64,000 nucleotides of DNA from an uncultured Planctomycetota bacterium (GCA_900696465.1 CAADGE010000020.1:80912-144911), one strand, 5' to 3'; shown: positions 46,994 through 56,015, numbered from the stretch's first letter. The notes: generated by a model from the sequence alone, not told the origin. Translations and numbers: made by a program.

Positions 46994-49201
46994 ATGCAGA
47001 ATGAAGTAACAGCCAGGCCGCGCGAAGCGTTACGGCCTTCGCCTTGCGTGGACCACATCCGCCCTCGTCGACTGCATGCTGCGACCCTCGCAGCAGCGGC
47101 CCTTGTGATAGCTGCGATGGCTTCGCCCGCAGAGGCCTACATCGGGCCCGGAGCGGGGTTTGCGATCGCATCGAGTCTCTTCGTCATCGTCTGGACGATG
47201 TTTCTGGCTTTTCTCACGCTGCTGCTGTGGCCGATCCGCTGGCTGATCCGCTCGATCCGAGGTCGCCGTGCCTTTGCGAAGGCGAAGGTCCGCCGGCTGG
47301 TCATCCTCGGGCTCGACGGACTGGAACCAAGTCTTGCCGAGAAGTTCATGGCCGAGGGCAAACTGCCGAACCTTGCGCGGCTGGCGCAGCGCGGCAGTTA
47401 CAAGAAACTCGGCACCGTGACGCCACCGTTGTCACCTGTTGCGTGGAGCACCTTTTTGACGGGCGTGAATCCCGGGAAGCACAACATCTACGATTTCTTG
47501 AACAGCGATCGCCGGACGTATCTGCCGAATCTCTCGTCCGTCTCGATTCATCCACCGACGAAGTCCATCAGGCTCGGCAAGTACACCTTCCCGCTCAACA
47601 AGCCGGAGATTCGCCTGCTTCGCAAGGGCAAGCCATTCTGGAACACGCTCGGTGAACACGGCATTTTTACGTCGGTCATTCGCGTACCGATCACCTGGCC
47701 GCCGGAAAAGTGTCGCGGCGTCGTGCTCTCAGCGATGTGTGTGCCTGACCTGCGGGGCACGCAGGGGCTGTTCGCCTTTTACAGCACACGGCCGGCGGGC
47801 CCGGAACGCACCGGCGGCGAGCAGATTGTCGTAAGGCGCGAGGGCCATCTGGTTCGATCAGAGCTGATCGGACCAGACAACAGCGTCAAGGAAGGCGCCG
47901 GGGCGATGAAGGTACCGTTCACCATCGAGATCGGCAAGGGCAAGGCCGACGCGATGCTGACGATCGGTGACGAATCCTATGCGCTTCGGCTCGGCGAATA
48001 CACGCCGTGGATCATCGTCAAATTCAGCGCCGGGGCCGGTGTGAAGGTCAACGGTATCTGCCGCTTTCTGCTGCTGTCGATCGAGCCGGAGTTTGAGCTC
48101 TACGTCACGCCGATCAATCTTGATCCGGAACACCCGGCTATGCCGATCTCTTTCCCGACGGCTTACAGCACATATCTTGCCAAGCGTTTCGGCAGCTACG
48201 CCACGCTGGGGCTCGCGGAGGACACCTGGGCGCTGAATGAAGAACTGATCGATGACGATGCCTTCCTCGAACAGTGCGTCTCGATCGATGCCGAGCGTGA
48301 ACAGCAGTTCTTTGATGCCCTGAATAACACGAGGCGCGGCCTCTGCGTCTGTGTCTTCGACGGCACCGATCGGATTCAGCACATGTTCTGGCGATACCTG
48401 GAGCCCGAGCATCCGGCGAATCCGCGGAATCTGCGTCCGGACTACCAACCCAACGGGCACGAGAAGACGATTGAAGAACTCTACATCCGCATGGACAAGC
48501 TGGTCGGCGACACGATGAAAAAGACGCTCGATCAGGACGGCGACGGCGAGACGATGCTGATGGTCATCTCAGATCACGGCTTTTCTCCGTTTCGTCGTGG
48601 GATCGACCTGAACCGTTGGCTGATCGAGAACGGCTACATGACGCTCAAGCCGGACGCCGATGCGAATGCGAAATATCTGGTGAACGTGGACTGGTCGAAG
48701 ACGCGCGTTTATGCACTCGGACTGGCGGGCATGTTCATTAACCAGAAGGGGCGCGAGGCGCAGGGTATCGTCGAACCGGGTGAAGAGATGCGCCGACTGA
48801 AGGCGGAGATCATCTCGAAGATGGCGGGCCTGAAGGATCCGAAGACCGGCGACGTGGCGGTTACCAAGGTGCAGGACAAGGAGATCTGCTACAAGGGGCC
48901 GTTCCGCGAGACGGCGCCGGACCTGGTCATTGGCTACAACCGCGGATATCGCGTCGGCTGGGACACGGCGATCGGCAAGATCACGCCCGAAGTGTTCCAC
49001 GACAACACCAAGGCGTGGAGTGGCGACCACTGCATCGACCCCGATTTGATTCCCGGCGTGCTCTTCTGCAGCCACAAGGTGTTGTCGGACTCGCCTCGAC
49101 TGATGGACCTTGGGCCGACGTCACTGGAGCTGTTCGGCGTCGGCGTACCGGAGAACATGGACGGCGTGCCGCTCGAGATACAGGTAGGGGGGGCGGCATG
49201 A
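46994..49201 (+). CDS. Membrane-bound alkaline-phosphatase-superfamily phosphodiesterase
   Basis: A 735-aa protein. After a signal-like segment ending SPAEA come AYIGPGAG and a second hydrophobic stretch (about residues 55-85). The catalytic domain begins at LVILGLDGLEPS (metal Asp). It continues with GKLPNLARLAQRGSY and PLSPVAWSTFLTG, where the Ser after Leu is the probable nucleophile. MVISDHGFSPF supplies Asp-His metal ligands, and SGDHCIDPDLIPGVLF a further His. It belongs with type I phosphodiesterases/nucleotide pyrophosphatases, probably acting extracytoplasmically. The substrate is unknown. Its stop overlaps the next gene (ATGA). Confidence 0.88.
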   Translation: MQNEVTARPREALRPSPCVDHIRPRRLHAATLAAAALVIAAMASPAEAYIGPGAGFAIASSLFVIVWTMFLAFLTLLLWPIRWLIRSIRGRRAFAKAKVRRLVILGLDGLEPSLAEKFMAEGKLPNLARLAQRGSYKKLGTVTPPLSPVAWSTFLTGVNPGKHNIYDFLNSDRRTYLPNLSSVSIHPPTKSIRLGKYTFPLNKPEIRLLRKGKPFWNTLGEHGIFTSVIRVPITWPPEKCRGVVLSAMCVPDLRGTQGLFAFYSTRPAGPERTGGEQIVVRREGHLVRSELIGPDNSVKEGAGAMKVPFTIEIGKGKADAMLTIGDESYALRLGEYTPWIIVKFSAGAGVKVNGICRFLLLSIEPEFELYVTPINLDPEHPAMPISFPTAYSTYLAKRFGSYATLGLAEDTWALNEELIDDDAFLEQCVSIDAEREQQFFDALNNTRRGLCVCVFDGTDRIQHMFWRYLEPEHPANPRNLRPDYQPNGHEKTIEELYIRMDKLVGDTMKKTLDQDGDGETMLMVISDHGFSPFRRGIDLNRWLIENGYMTLKPDADANAKYLVNVDWSKTRVYALGLAGMFINQKGREAQGIVEPGEEMRRLKAEIISKMAGLKDPKTGDVAVTKVQDKEICYKGPFRETAPDLVIGYNRGYRVGWDTAIGKITPEVFHDNTKAWSGDHCIDPDLIPGVLFCSHKVLSDSPRLMDLGPTSLELFGVGVPENMDGVPLEIQVGGAA

Positions 49202-51315
49202 AATCGAATGCCTGCATCACCAAACGCCAGAAGGCCAACACATCAACAGGGCGGCGATCGCGGATTGCGGATCCGGGATTGAGGGTTGTTTTACTGTTAG
49301 GCTTGTTCGTACTGCCGATCACCGGGTGCGACAAGATTTCCGGCGCGTCCGGCAAGTCTAAGTCGACCCACAAGAAAGTCTGCATCATCGGTTGCGATGG
49401 AATGGACCCGAAACTGGTCCGGCAGATGATCGATGAAGGTCGCCTGCCGAATCTTGCCCGACTCGAACGCGAGGGCGGCTTCAGACCGCTGGGCACGAGC
49501 ATTCCGCCGCAGAGTCCCGTGGCATGGTCGAACTTCATCACCGGCGCCGGTCCCGGTGTTCACGGCATTTTTGATTTCATCCATCGCGACCCAGGCAAGC
49601 AGGCCGCGCCATACTTTTCAACGAACCGCATCGTGGACGAAGATCGACCCGACCCGATCAAGATCGGCCAGTATGCCGTGCCGAAGGAGATGCTGCTGCC
49701 CTGGGTGAAAGGTGCGGAGAATGAGTTGCTCCGCCGCGGCACTCCCTTCTGGGAATACCTCGACGAACGCGGCATTCCCGTCCAGATGTATAAACTGCCG
49801 GCCAACTATCCACCGAGCAAATCCAGCCACGGTCACGCCTGCTGCCTGGCGGGCATGGGTGTGCCCGATGCCTTCGGTTCGCAGGGGATTTTTCAGCACT
49901 TCACGACGAAACCCGGCCGTGATTCAAAATCCCCCGAGGGTTACAAGCTCCATCTCCGTCAGACGGAGGCCAGCGGCGCTTTCTCGGGCCGGATCTGGGG
50001 TCCGCCGAATGAGATGCACGTCAAGGCCGCGGACCTCTTCGTCGATCTCAAGGCCTATCCTGACCCGGTGAACAAAGTTGCGAAGCTCGTGATCGTCAAT
50101 CAGAACGTCACCGGCGACGAAGAAGTCGAGCTGATCCTCGACGAGGGACAGTGGAGCGACTGGACCGACATCCGATTTCTTAAGACGCCGGTCGGGCCGA
50201 CGTTCAGCGTGATGGCGCGTTTCCTCCTTCAGAAAGTCCGGCCGGATGTGGAAATCTACATGACACCGCTGAACTTCATCCCCGCCGCGCCGGAGATCGT
50301 CTTCAGCGAGCCGCCGGGTTTCGCCACGGAGATCGCCGACGCCATCGGTCCCTATCACACCCAGGGCTTTGCCGAGGCCTTTAACGCACGAAAGGCCAAG
50401 CTGCTTTCGGACGAAGAGTATCATGTGCAGGCGGATCTGATCCTCGACGAGAGTCTGCGCATGATGGACTACGCCCTTGATCGCTACGAGGATGGCGTGC
50501 TGTTTTTCTATTTTTCAAGCACTGATCTTCAGGCCCACATCTTCTGGTGGGATTCGGACGCGCGTCACCCATTTCGTACCCCGGCGCAGGCGAAGAAATA
50601 CATGGGCGTCATCGAAGATTTGTATGTTCGCATGGATGACGCGGTCGGTCGCTGCCGGGCGAAGCTAGGCGAGGACGTGACTTACATCGTGATGTCCGAT
50701 CACGGCTTTGCCAACTTCGGCCGGTGCGTCGGTCTCTGTACCTGGCTGCGCAATGAGGGCTACCTCTTCGCCAAGCAAAGCGTGGTGCTCGACACCGACT
50801 GGTCGAAGACCCGTGCCTACGGCCTCGGCATCAACGGGCTGTATCTGAATCTCAAGGGGCGCGAGAAGCACGGCATCGTGGACCCGACGGAGAAGGATGC
50901 GCTGCTCACTGAGATTTCTCAGAAGCTGCTCAACCTGAAGGATCCGATTACCGGTCAGAAGGTCATCCGCCGCATCTATCGCGCCGACGAGTGTTACAGC
51001 GGCCCCGAGGCCGTCAACGCGCCGGACCTGATCATCGGCTACGACCGAAACTATCGGGCAAGCTGGAAGACCTGCATCGGCGAGTTCGATAGCGACGTGA
51101 TCTTCGACAACGATAACGCCTGGAGCGCGGATCATTGCATGGCGCACGACCTGGTGCCGGGCATCGTATTCTCCAATCGGGCGATCCTGGCCGATGCACC
51201 GGAACTGATCGATCTGGCGCCGTCGATCCTGTCGATCTATGGCGTGACCGCGCCGTCGCAGATGACCGGCGTCAACATTTTCGCGGCCCCGCCTGATGAG
51301 CTCGCCGCGCGCTAG
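49198..51315 (+). CDS. Lipoprotein phosphodiesterase of the alkaline phosphatase superfamily
   Basis: About 705 aa, paralogous to the preceding protein. The N-terminus has a hydrophobic core ending with lipobox LPITGC (Cys near residue 43), so it is probably lipid-anchored. Catalytic motifs: CIIGCDGMDPKLV, GRLPNLARLERE, IPPQSPVAWSNFITG, IVMSDHGFANFGR and WSADHCMAHDLVPGIVF. The ATG at 49198 overlaps the upstream TGA. The reading frame extends back to 49015, but that part is antisense-like and inside the first enzyme. Two tandem, coupled and differently anchored enzymes suggest sequential steps on one substrate. Confidence 0.88.
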   Translation: MKSNACITKRQKANTSTGRRSRIADPGLRVVLLLGLFVLPITGCDKISGASGKSKSTHKKVCIIGCDGMDPKLVRQMIDEGRLPNLARLEREGGFRPLGTSIPPQSPVAWSNFITGAGPGVHGIFDFIHRDPGKQAAPYFSTNRIVDEDRPDPIKIGQYAVPKEMLLPWVKGAENELLRRGTPFWEYLDERGIPVQMYKLPANYPPSKSSHGHACCLAGMGVPDAFGSQGIFQHFTTKPGRDSKSPEGYKLHLRQTEASGAFSGRIWGPPNEMHVKAADLFVDLKAYPDPVNKVAKLVIVNQNVTGDEEVELILDEGQWSDWTDIRFLKTPVGPTFSVMARFLLQKVRPDVEIYMTPLNFIPAAPEIVFSEPPGFATEIADAIGPYHTQGFAEAFNARKAKLLSDEEYHVQADLILDESLRMMDYALDRYEDGVLFFYFSSTDLQAHIFWWDSDARHPFRTPAQAKKYMGVIEDLYVRMDDAVGRCRAKLGEDVTYIVMSDHGFANFGRCVGLCTWLRNEGYLFAKQSVVLDTDWSKTRAYGLGINGLYLNLKGREKHGIVDPTEKDALLTEISQKLLNLKDPITGQKVIRRIYRADECYSGPEAVNAPDLIIGYDRNYRASWKTCIGEFDSDVIFDNDNAWSADHCMAHDLVPGIVFSNRAILADAPELIDLAPSILSIYGVTAPSQMTGVNIFAAPPDELAAR

Positions 51316-51363
51316 GGTCGCTGCCCGAAGAATATCGCTCCATGCAGAGGAAGGAGTAGCACC

Positions 51364-51570
51364 GTGTTCGGAGGAAACATCAAAATCGACAAGGCCCTGC
51401 TCGAGCGAGCCAAGCGCTATGCGAAGGCCGCGGGCTACGCCAGCGTGGATGAGTTCATCGCCCACGCCCTAGAGAATGAGCTGGCCAAGCTTGACGAGGC
51501 GAAGGGCAGCGGCAAGGAAACGGACGCCGCCGTTCTCGATCGACTTCGTGGCCTGGGCTACATCGAATAA
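51364..51570 (+). CDS. Small ribbon-helix-helix-like protein (68 aa)
   Basis: Starts with GTG at 51364, preceded by GGAAGGAG about 8 bases upstream. A short strand (NIKIDKALLERAKRYA) is followed by two helices (KAAGYASVDEFIAHALENEL), the pattern of an RHH-like DNA-binding or antitoxin-like protein. The C-terminus RLRGLGYIE resembles the closing LGY motif seen in some sulfatase-type proteins. It sits 48 bases after the lipoprotein phosphodiesterase and 24 bases before the membrane protein, clearly within the operon. No toxin partner is visible. Confidence 0.7.
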   Translation: MFGGNIKIDKALLERAKRYAKAAGYASVDEFIAHALENELAKLDEAKGSGKETDAAVLDRLRGLGYIE

Positions 51571-51594
51571 GCACGGCAGCAGGGAACCTCGACC

Positions 51595-52419
51595 TTGGAT
51601 CTTGTTACCCGCATCATGACGTTCCTCGGGGACGTGGCCTTCGAAGTGCTGGATTACTTCTCGCCCCTGTGGGCGCTGGTCATCCTTTCCGCACTCACCG
51701 GCGTGGCGATGTTGCTCATCTGGCGGCACACGTCGAATCAGGATGCGATTGCCGATGTACGTCGACAAATCTCCGCGCACCTGCTCGCCTCGCGGCTCTT
51801 CAAGGATGATCTTTCGGTGACCTTCCGCGCCCAGCGGCAAATCATCTGGCAGGCCCTCCGATTGATGGGGCATTCCATCCGGCCGATGCTGATCATGACG
51901 GTCCCTTTTGTGCTCATCATGGTTCAGATCGGGTTGCGGTATGAATTTCGCCCGATGCCGGTCGGTCAGGTGACACGCGTCAAGGTGACCATGAAAGACC
52001 CCGGCAAGACGCGCGGCCACGGTGACCAACTGAAGCTGCCGGACGGCATGGTCGCGGCGGCGAACGATCCCTGTCGAGCGATTCCCATCGGAACGATCGA
52101 CTGGCGGCTCACCCCGCGCGTCGGCGGCACGCACATGCTGAAGTTCGGTAACGGCGGCGATGTCATCGAGCTGCCGGTGATCGCAGGCGACGGATTCGTA
52201 CGGCTGAGCAAATTTCGCGGCGGCAGTTTCTTTCAGCGGCTTCTTTATTCCGCTGAGCCGTCGATACCCGATTCCTCCGCATTCGCATCGATCGAGGTCT
52301 TCTATCCGCAGCGGTCCACGGCCATCGCCGGTTTCGACGTTCACTGGCTCATCACGCTGCTTGTGCTCTCGATTGTCTTCGCACTGGTCTTCAAGCCCTT
52401 CTTCAAGGTCCACATTTAA
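51595..52419 (+). CDS. Three-helix membrane protein, Oxa1/EMC3 (DUF106)-like topology
   Basis: A 274-aa protein, TTG start at 51595 (ATG at 51616 possible). TM1 spans about residues 24-43. A charged helical stretch follows (44-94, ISAHLLASRLFKDDLSVTF). TM2 is about 95-113 (IRPMLIMTVPFVLIMVQIGL). Next comes a 130-residue strand-rich extracytoplasmic domain, and TM3 is at about 252-270. TM1, cytosolic coiled helix and a Pro-containing TM2 resemble archaeal DUF106 and eukaryotic EMC3/TMCO1 proteins of the Oxa1 superfamily. This is inference from pattern only. Last gene of the phosphodiesterase operon. Confidence 0.6.
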   Translation: MDLVTRIMTFLGDVAFEVLDYFSPLWALVILSALTGVAMLLIWRHTSNQDAIADVRRQISAHLLASRLFKDDLSVTFRAQRQIIWQALRLMGHSIRPMLIMTVPFVLIMVQIGLRYEFRPMPVGQVTRVKVTMKDPGKTRGHGDQLKLPDGMVAAANDPCRAIPIGTIDWRLTPRVGGTHMLKFGNGGDVIELPVIAGDGFVRLSKFRGGSFFQRLLYSAEPSIPDSSAFASIEVFYPQRSTAIAGFDVHWLITLLVLSIVFALVFKPFFKVHI

Positions 52420-52587
52420 GATCATTATTCCGGCGTTGCATGCCGGTCTGCGGCATAATCATCCGTGGTGTCGATTTCTCCATCGCTCACGGGTTTCTGC
52501 CCCATCACGACTTTTTACCACAGCCGGTTGACCGATAATTCGCGCTTCCAGAGTGGAAATGACATCCGCAGGGCGGTTATACTTGGT

Positions 52588-54042
52588 ATGCGAGCCCTGC
52601 CGAACGCTTTCCCGATGAATTGTACTACGCCGCATGTACCGACAAAACTGAGCCGTCGCAGACTGGTGCCGCGCGCTTGGACGTCGTTTCCTGTGATCGT
52701 CGCTTCTCTTGTATTGGTCGCCCCGGTTGCGGCGATCGGTCCCGACATCATCGTCGGAGACATCGCCGGCTCCAATGACATCATCCGTCACGGGACCGTC
52801 GGCAACATCACCTCCTACTCATTCCGCACGACGGCATGCAACATCGGTGATCGTGAAGCCAACTGGTTCAGCACGACGAACCAGCATCCGGTCATTACTC
52901 AGAGCATGTATCGCCTCCACGAGGGCTGGTTTCAGCAGATCGGAACCGCCTGGCTCAAGCACGGCTTCGCAACGGAAAACGCCGTGCTCACGGGCTGCGG
53001 CGACTGCATCCCCACGGACGGACAAACGCTGGGTGTCGGCTGCGCGGATACATACACCGGCCTGCTCAACGGCGTTCAGGCCCTCCTCGGGCCTCCCTCA
53101 CAGGTGAACGCTTCCACGGGCTTCTTTCCGTATCCGTTCACTGCTCCGGCGATTCAGCCGATCATCGGGCGTCGGCTGCAGGTGCGCCATCGCATGATCG
53201 ATCCGGCATTCAACGAGGGCGCTCGTTACTTCATTGAGGCGCAGTACGTCGCCGCCGACGATGCCTTCTTCGGTAATTCCGACAACAATGCCTCCTGGCG
53301 GCGCGTGAATGTCACCAGCGGCGGCTCGGGCTTTCTGCTCTCGACCGCAGGCCCGACAATGCGAATGGAGCCGGCTATCTTCGCATGGAAAGCGAGCGAT
53401 CCCCAGGTCAAGCTTTCACAGGTGGTGATTGAGAATGACGGCGGACCGGGCTATCGCGGATACCTCTGGGTGGGCGCTCGCGCGACTTATGCCGGCAACT
53501 GCATGTGGATTTACGACTACGCCGTACAGAATCTCAACTCTCACCAGGCCTGCGGGCGATTCGTCGTGCATCATCCGCCTGCGGCTGTGATCACCGGCGG
53601 AGAATCCGTGCATCCGCGCCATCACAGCGGGGAGAATTACCTGCCGTTCAGTTGGATGCAGTCCGTATTGCCGGACCAGTACGTCTTTGAGACGTACACT
53701 TTTCAGCAGGCGCCGTGGGCCAACGCCATCTGGTGGGGCACACTGCACAACTTCCGTGTTTATGCACAAGCACCGCCTGATTGCAGCGGCATGGTCGAGC
53801 TGCGGCTGCATCGCTCACCGGATCGACCGTCGATCTTCGTGCAGACTATTACGCCCGGTCTGGGCGATCCGTGTCCGATGCTGGACGAATTCGGTGAGCC
53901 CATACTGCCGAGTTGCGATCAGGCCATGGCTCGGTCGCGTTCGCGACTAACCTCGCCCACGTCGCAGGACCAGATGCAGCCCGACTCAGACCGCAAGATG
54001 CCCGGCGCGATTCAGGGCGATCCCGATCGAATCAAAAATTAG
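52588..54042 (+). CDS. Secreted planctomycete-type protein of unknown function
   Basis: About 484 aa. The signal peptide is SFPVIVASLVLVAPVAA. The mature part opens GPDIIVGDIAG and contains NIGDREANWFSTTNQHPVI, YRLHEGWFQQIGTAWLKHGF and GFFPYPFTAPA. I recognise these as a recurrent secreted family in Planctomycetota with no assigned role. Several Cys (CGDC, GCAD) suggest disulfides. No C-terminal membrane anchor is seen; the tail is polar. I chose the ATG at 52588; GTG at 52465 and ATG at 52615 are alternatives. Its last 57 bases overlap the convergent holB. Confidence 0.75.
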   Translation: MRALPNAFPMNCTTPHVPTKLSRRRLVPRAWTSFPVIVASLVLVAPVAAIGPDIIVGDIAGSNDIIRHGTVGNITSYSFRTTACNIGDREANWFSTTNQHPVITQSMYRLHEGWFQQIGTAWLKHGFATENAVLTGCGDCIPTDGQTLGVGCADTYTGLLNGVQALLGPPSQVNASTGFFPYPFTAPAIQPIIGRRLQVRHRMIDPAFNEGARYFIEAQYVAADDAFFGNSDNNASWRRVNVTSGGSGFLLSTAGPTMRMEPAIFAWKASDPQVKLSQVVIENDGGPGYRGYLWVGARATYAGNCMWIYDYAVQNLNSHQACGRFVVHHPPAAVITGGESVHPRHHSGENYLPFSWMQSVLPDQYVFETYTFQQAPWANAIWWGTLHNFRVYAQAPPDCSGMVELRLHRSPDRPSIFVQTITPGLGDPCPMLDEFGEPILPSCDQAMARSRSRLTSPTSQDQMQPDSDRKMPGAIQGDPDRIKN

Positions 54043-55308
54043 CCCCGTATTGGCATTGCTGGATATCTGATATTCGGCTTCGTTGATCGCTCGGAAGACA
54101 TGACGCAGATGGCGCGTTCCCGGAAGTGGGCCTTTGCCTTGCTTCATCCGGGCTTCGGAGAGGATCGGCTTCGCGCCGGCCGCCATTCGCTGTGTGTCGC
54201 GCAGCAGCGTGGCGATCATTGCCAGCACCAGAAGCTGCGCATCGCGCGACGCATTGGTATCGCCTTCGTCTTCATCCTGGTATTTCTTGAGAGGTCCGGC
54301 AAGGTCTTTTGCGATGTCTTGCAGTCGCTTGCTGGCGGCGAGTGGCTCAGACTCTGCCTGGCGAATGGTCTCATGAAGGGCCTCGACCCGTTCACCGATG
54401 CCCAGCTCCACATAACGCTGGGCGAGCCCCAGACTGCCCTGAGCCATTTCCGCGAAGAAGAGGGCCGTGTCTCGGGCGATCTTCGATTCCGCGGTGAGGC
54501 GCTCAACGATGAAGTCCGTCGGCAGCGGGCCGAATACAACCTTCTGGCAGCGCGAGCGAGTCGTGGCCAGGAGTGAATCCGCCGAGTTGGCCAGCAGTAT
54601 CAGGTAGCTATCGTCCGGCGGCTCCTCGAGCGTCTTGAGCATCGCATTTTCCGCGCTCTGATTCAGACGCTCCGCCTCGACGATCACGAACACTTTGGCG
54701 CGGCCGCGACTCGGACGCAGCCCGATCGGTCCGAGCAGGAACTGGCGAATCACGTCAATGCTCAGGACGGTCGCCTTTCGATTGCGTACCTCCTTATTGG
54801 GGTGCAGCTTGGACAACATGCGATGGATACGGTGAAAGTCTGGATGCGTGCCGGCGGTGAGCAACGTGCAGTCCACACACTGCCCGCAGGCCTCGATCGA
54901 ACAATCTTTTTCGGGGGGCGGTGCTGCTCGATTGCTGGTTGCAGATTCAACGTCGACGGGCACAAACGCTTCGCCACTGTCTACGGAAGATGGGGCGTCC
55001 ATCGCACCGAACAGTCCACCGTCATCCTCGCCGCCCGCGTCGCTCAGCGGGCCGAACAATCCCACGGGTGCTTCGGCTTCAGCAGGCGCCGAGGGCGCGT
55101 TTGACAAGGCAGCATCGCGCACAGCAACCCTCCTAGTCACGGCGGCATTTGGACACAGGAGCACCTGGGCCAATCGGGTGGCCAGCATCTCTTTGCCCAC
55201 GCCGGGCGGGCCTGCGAAGAGGTAAGCGTGTGGCATACGCCCCGAGTGCAGGGCGCGCTGAAGCTGGGACTGCGCGACATCCTGGTATCGAACATCAGAG
55301 AGCTGCAT
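53986..55308 (-). CDS. holB: DNA polymerase III delta-prime-like clamp-loader subunit
   Basis: A 440-aa AAA+ protein. The N-terminus carries a Walker-A-like loop GPPGVGKEMLATRLAQ. The zinc module begins at Cys52 (LLCPN) and resumes only at Cys141, Cys144 and Cys147 (CGQCVDC); about 85 residues rich in Ala, Asp, Gly and Pro are inserted between. Then come GTHPDFH, IDVIRQFLLG, VFVIVEAERLNQSAENAMLKTLEEPP and LLATTRSRCQ (sensor 1/SRC). The C-terminal helical collar follows. It starts 14 bases inside tmk and forms an operon lipA-tmk-holB. Confidence 0.9.
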   Translation of the reverse strand: MQLSDVRYQDVAQSQLQRALHSGRMPHAYLFAGPPGVGKEMLATRLAQVLLCPNAAVTRRVAVRDAALSNAPSAPAEAEAPVGLFGPLSDAGGEDDGGLFGAMDAPSSVDSGEAFVPVDVESATSNRAAPPPEKDCSIEACGQCVDCTLLTAGTHPDFHRIHRMLSKLHPNKEVRNRKATVLSIDVIRQFLLGPIGLRPSRGRAKVFVIVEAERLNQSAENAMLKTLEEPPDDSYLILLANSADSLLATTRSRCQKVVFGPLPTDFIVERLTAESKIARDTALFFAEMAQGSLGLAQRYVELGIGERVEALHETIRQAESEPLAASKRLQDIAKDLAGPLKKYQDEDEGDTNASRDAQLLVLAMIATLLRDTQRMAAGAKPILSEARMKQGKGPLPGTRHLRHVFRAINEAEYQISSNANTGLIFDSIGIALNRAGHLAV

Positions 55309-56014
55309 CGGCGATCGCCTTCATCACGCGGGCCTGTACCTCATCCACGGAGCCGAGGCCGTTGAGCACGACGACTGGCGCCGGATAGTATGCCGGAAGC
55401 TCGTGAAACATCTGATGCACGCGCTCGTGAAAATCCATCGGCCGAGCTTCCATCGCGTCGGTGTGAACGTCGTGAAACAGTGTCGGATGCCGCGATGCGT
55501 GACCGGCACTCTTGCCGCCGCCGTTGGACCTGCGCGGCTCGGCGGACTTGCGGCCGGTGCGCTCATGACCGGCATGCGGCGGGACATCGAGAATGATCGT
55601 CAGGTGCGGCCATGTATCGCCGATCGCAAAGCGCGCCAGCTCGATGACGCGCCGCGGATCAAAGCCGGCCGCGCCCTGGTAGGCACAAGTGGCGGAAACG
55701 TAACGATCGCCCAGGCAGGTCTTGCCCGTTTTCAGGGCCGGTTCGATGACGTCGCGGGCAAGTTGTGCGCGCGAGGCCATGAAGAGGAAAGTCTCGCAGC
55801 GAATGTCCATCTGCGAGAGGTCGTAATCCAGCAGCACATGGCGGATGCGATCGCCGATCACTGTACCGCCGGGGTCGCGTGCGCGGACGACGTCCATGCC
55901 GTGTTCGCGAAGCGCGCTCTCGAGAAGGTTGAGCTGTGCCCCTTTGCCCGCGCCGTCGATGCCATCGAAGACGATGTACTTGCCTCGAAGCCGACCCAGT
56001 ACCTCCGACGACAC
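55295..56014 (-). CDS. tmk: Thymidylate kinase
   Basis: About 239 aa. It phosphorylates dTMP to dTDP. Motifs: FDGIDGAGKGAQ (P-loop, GKG as in adenylate kinases), the DPGGT loop (RARDPGGTVIGDRIR), LFMASRAQLARDV and the DRY motif in GDRYVSATCAYQG. The LID region is enlarged and Arg/Lys/Gly-rich (PHAGHERTGRKSAEPRR onward). The GTG at 56014 begins one base after the lipA stop and has GGAGGG about 7 bases upstream; the frame runs further back into lipA but is not tmk-like. It is translated in series with lipA and holB. Confidence 0.9.
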   Translation of the reverse strand: MSSEVLGRLRGKYIVFDGIDGAGKGAQLNLLESALREHGMDVVRARDPGGTVIGDRIRHVLLDYDLSQMDIRCETFLFMASRAQLARDVIEPALKTGKTCLGDRYVSATCAYQGAAGFDPRRVIELARFAIGDTWPHLTIILDVPPHAGHERTGRKSAEPRRSNGGGKSAGHASRHPTLFHDVHTDAMEARPMDFHERVHQMFHELPAYYPAPVVVLNGLGSVDEVQARVMKAIADAAL

Positions 56015-56015
56015 G

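Noticed and set aside
49015..49197. Upstream extension of the lipoprotein phosphodiesterase frame
   Set aside because: It overlaps the conserved C-terminus of the first phosphodiesterase and precedes a good signal peptide starting at 49198.
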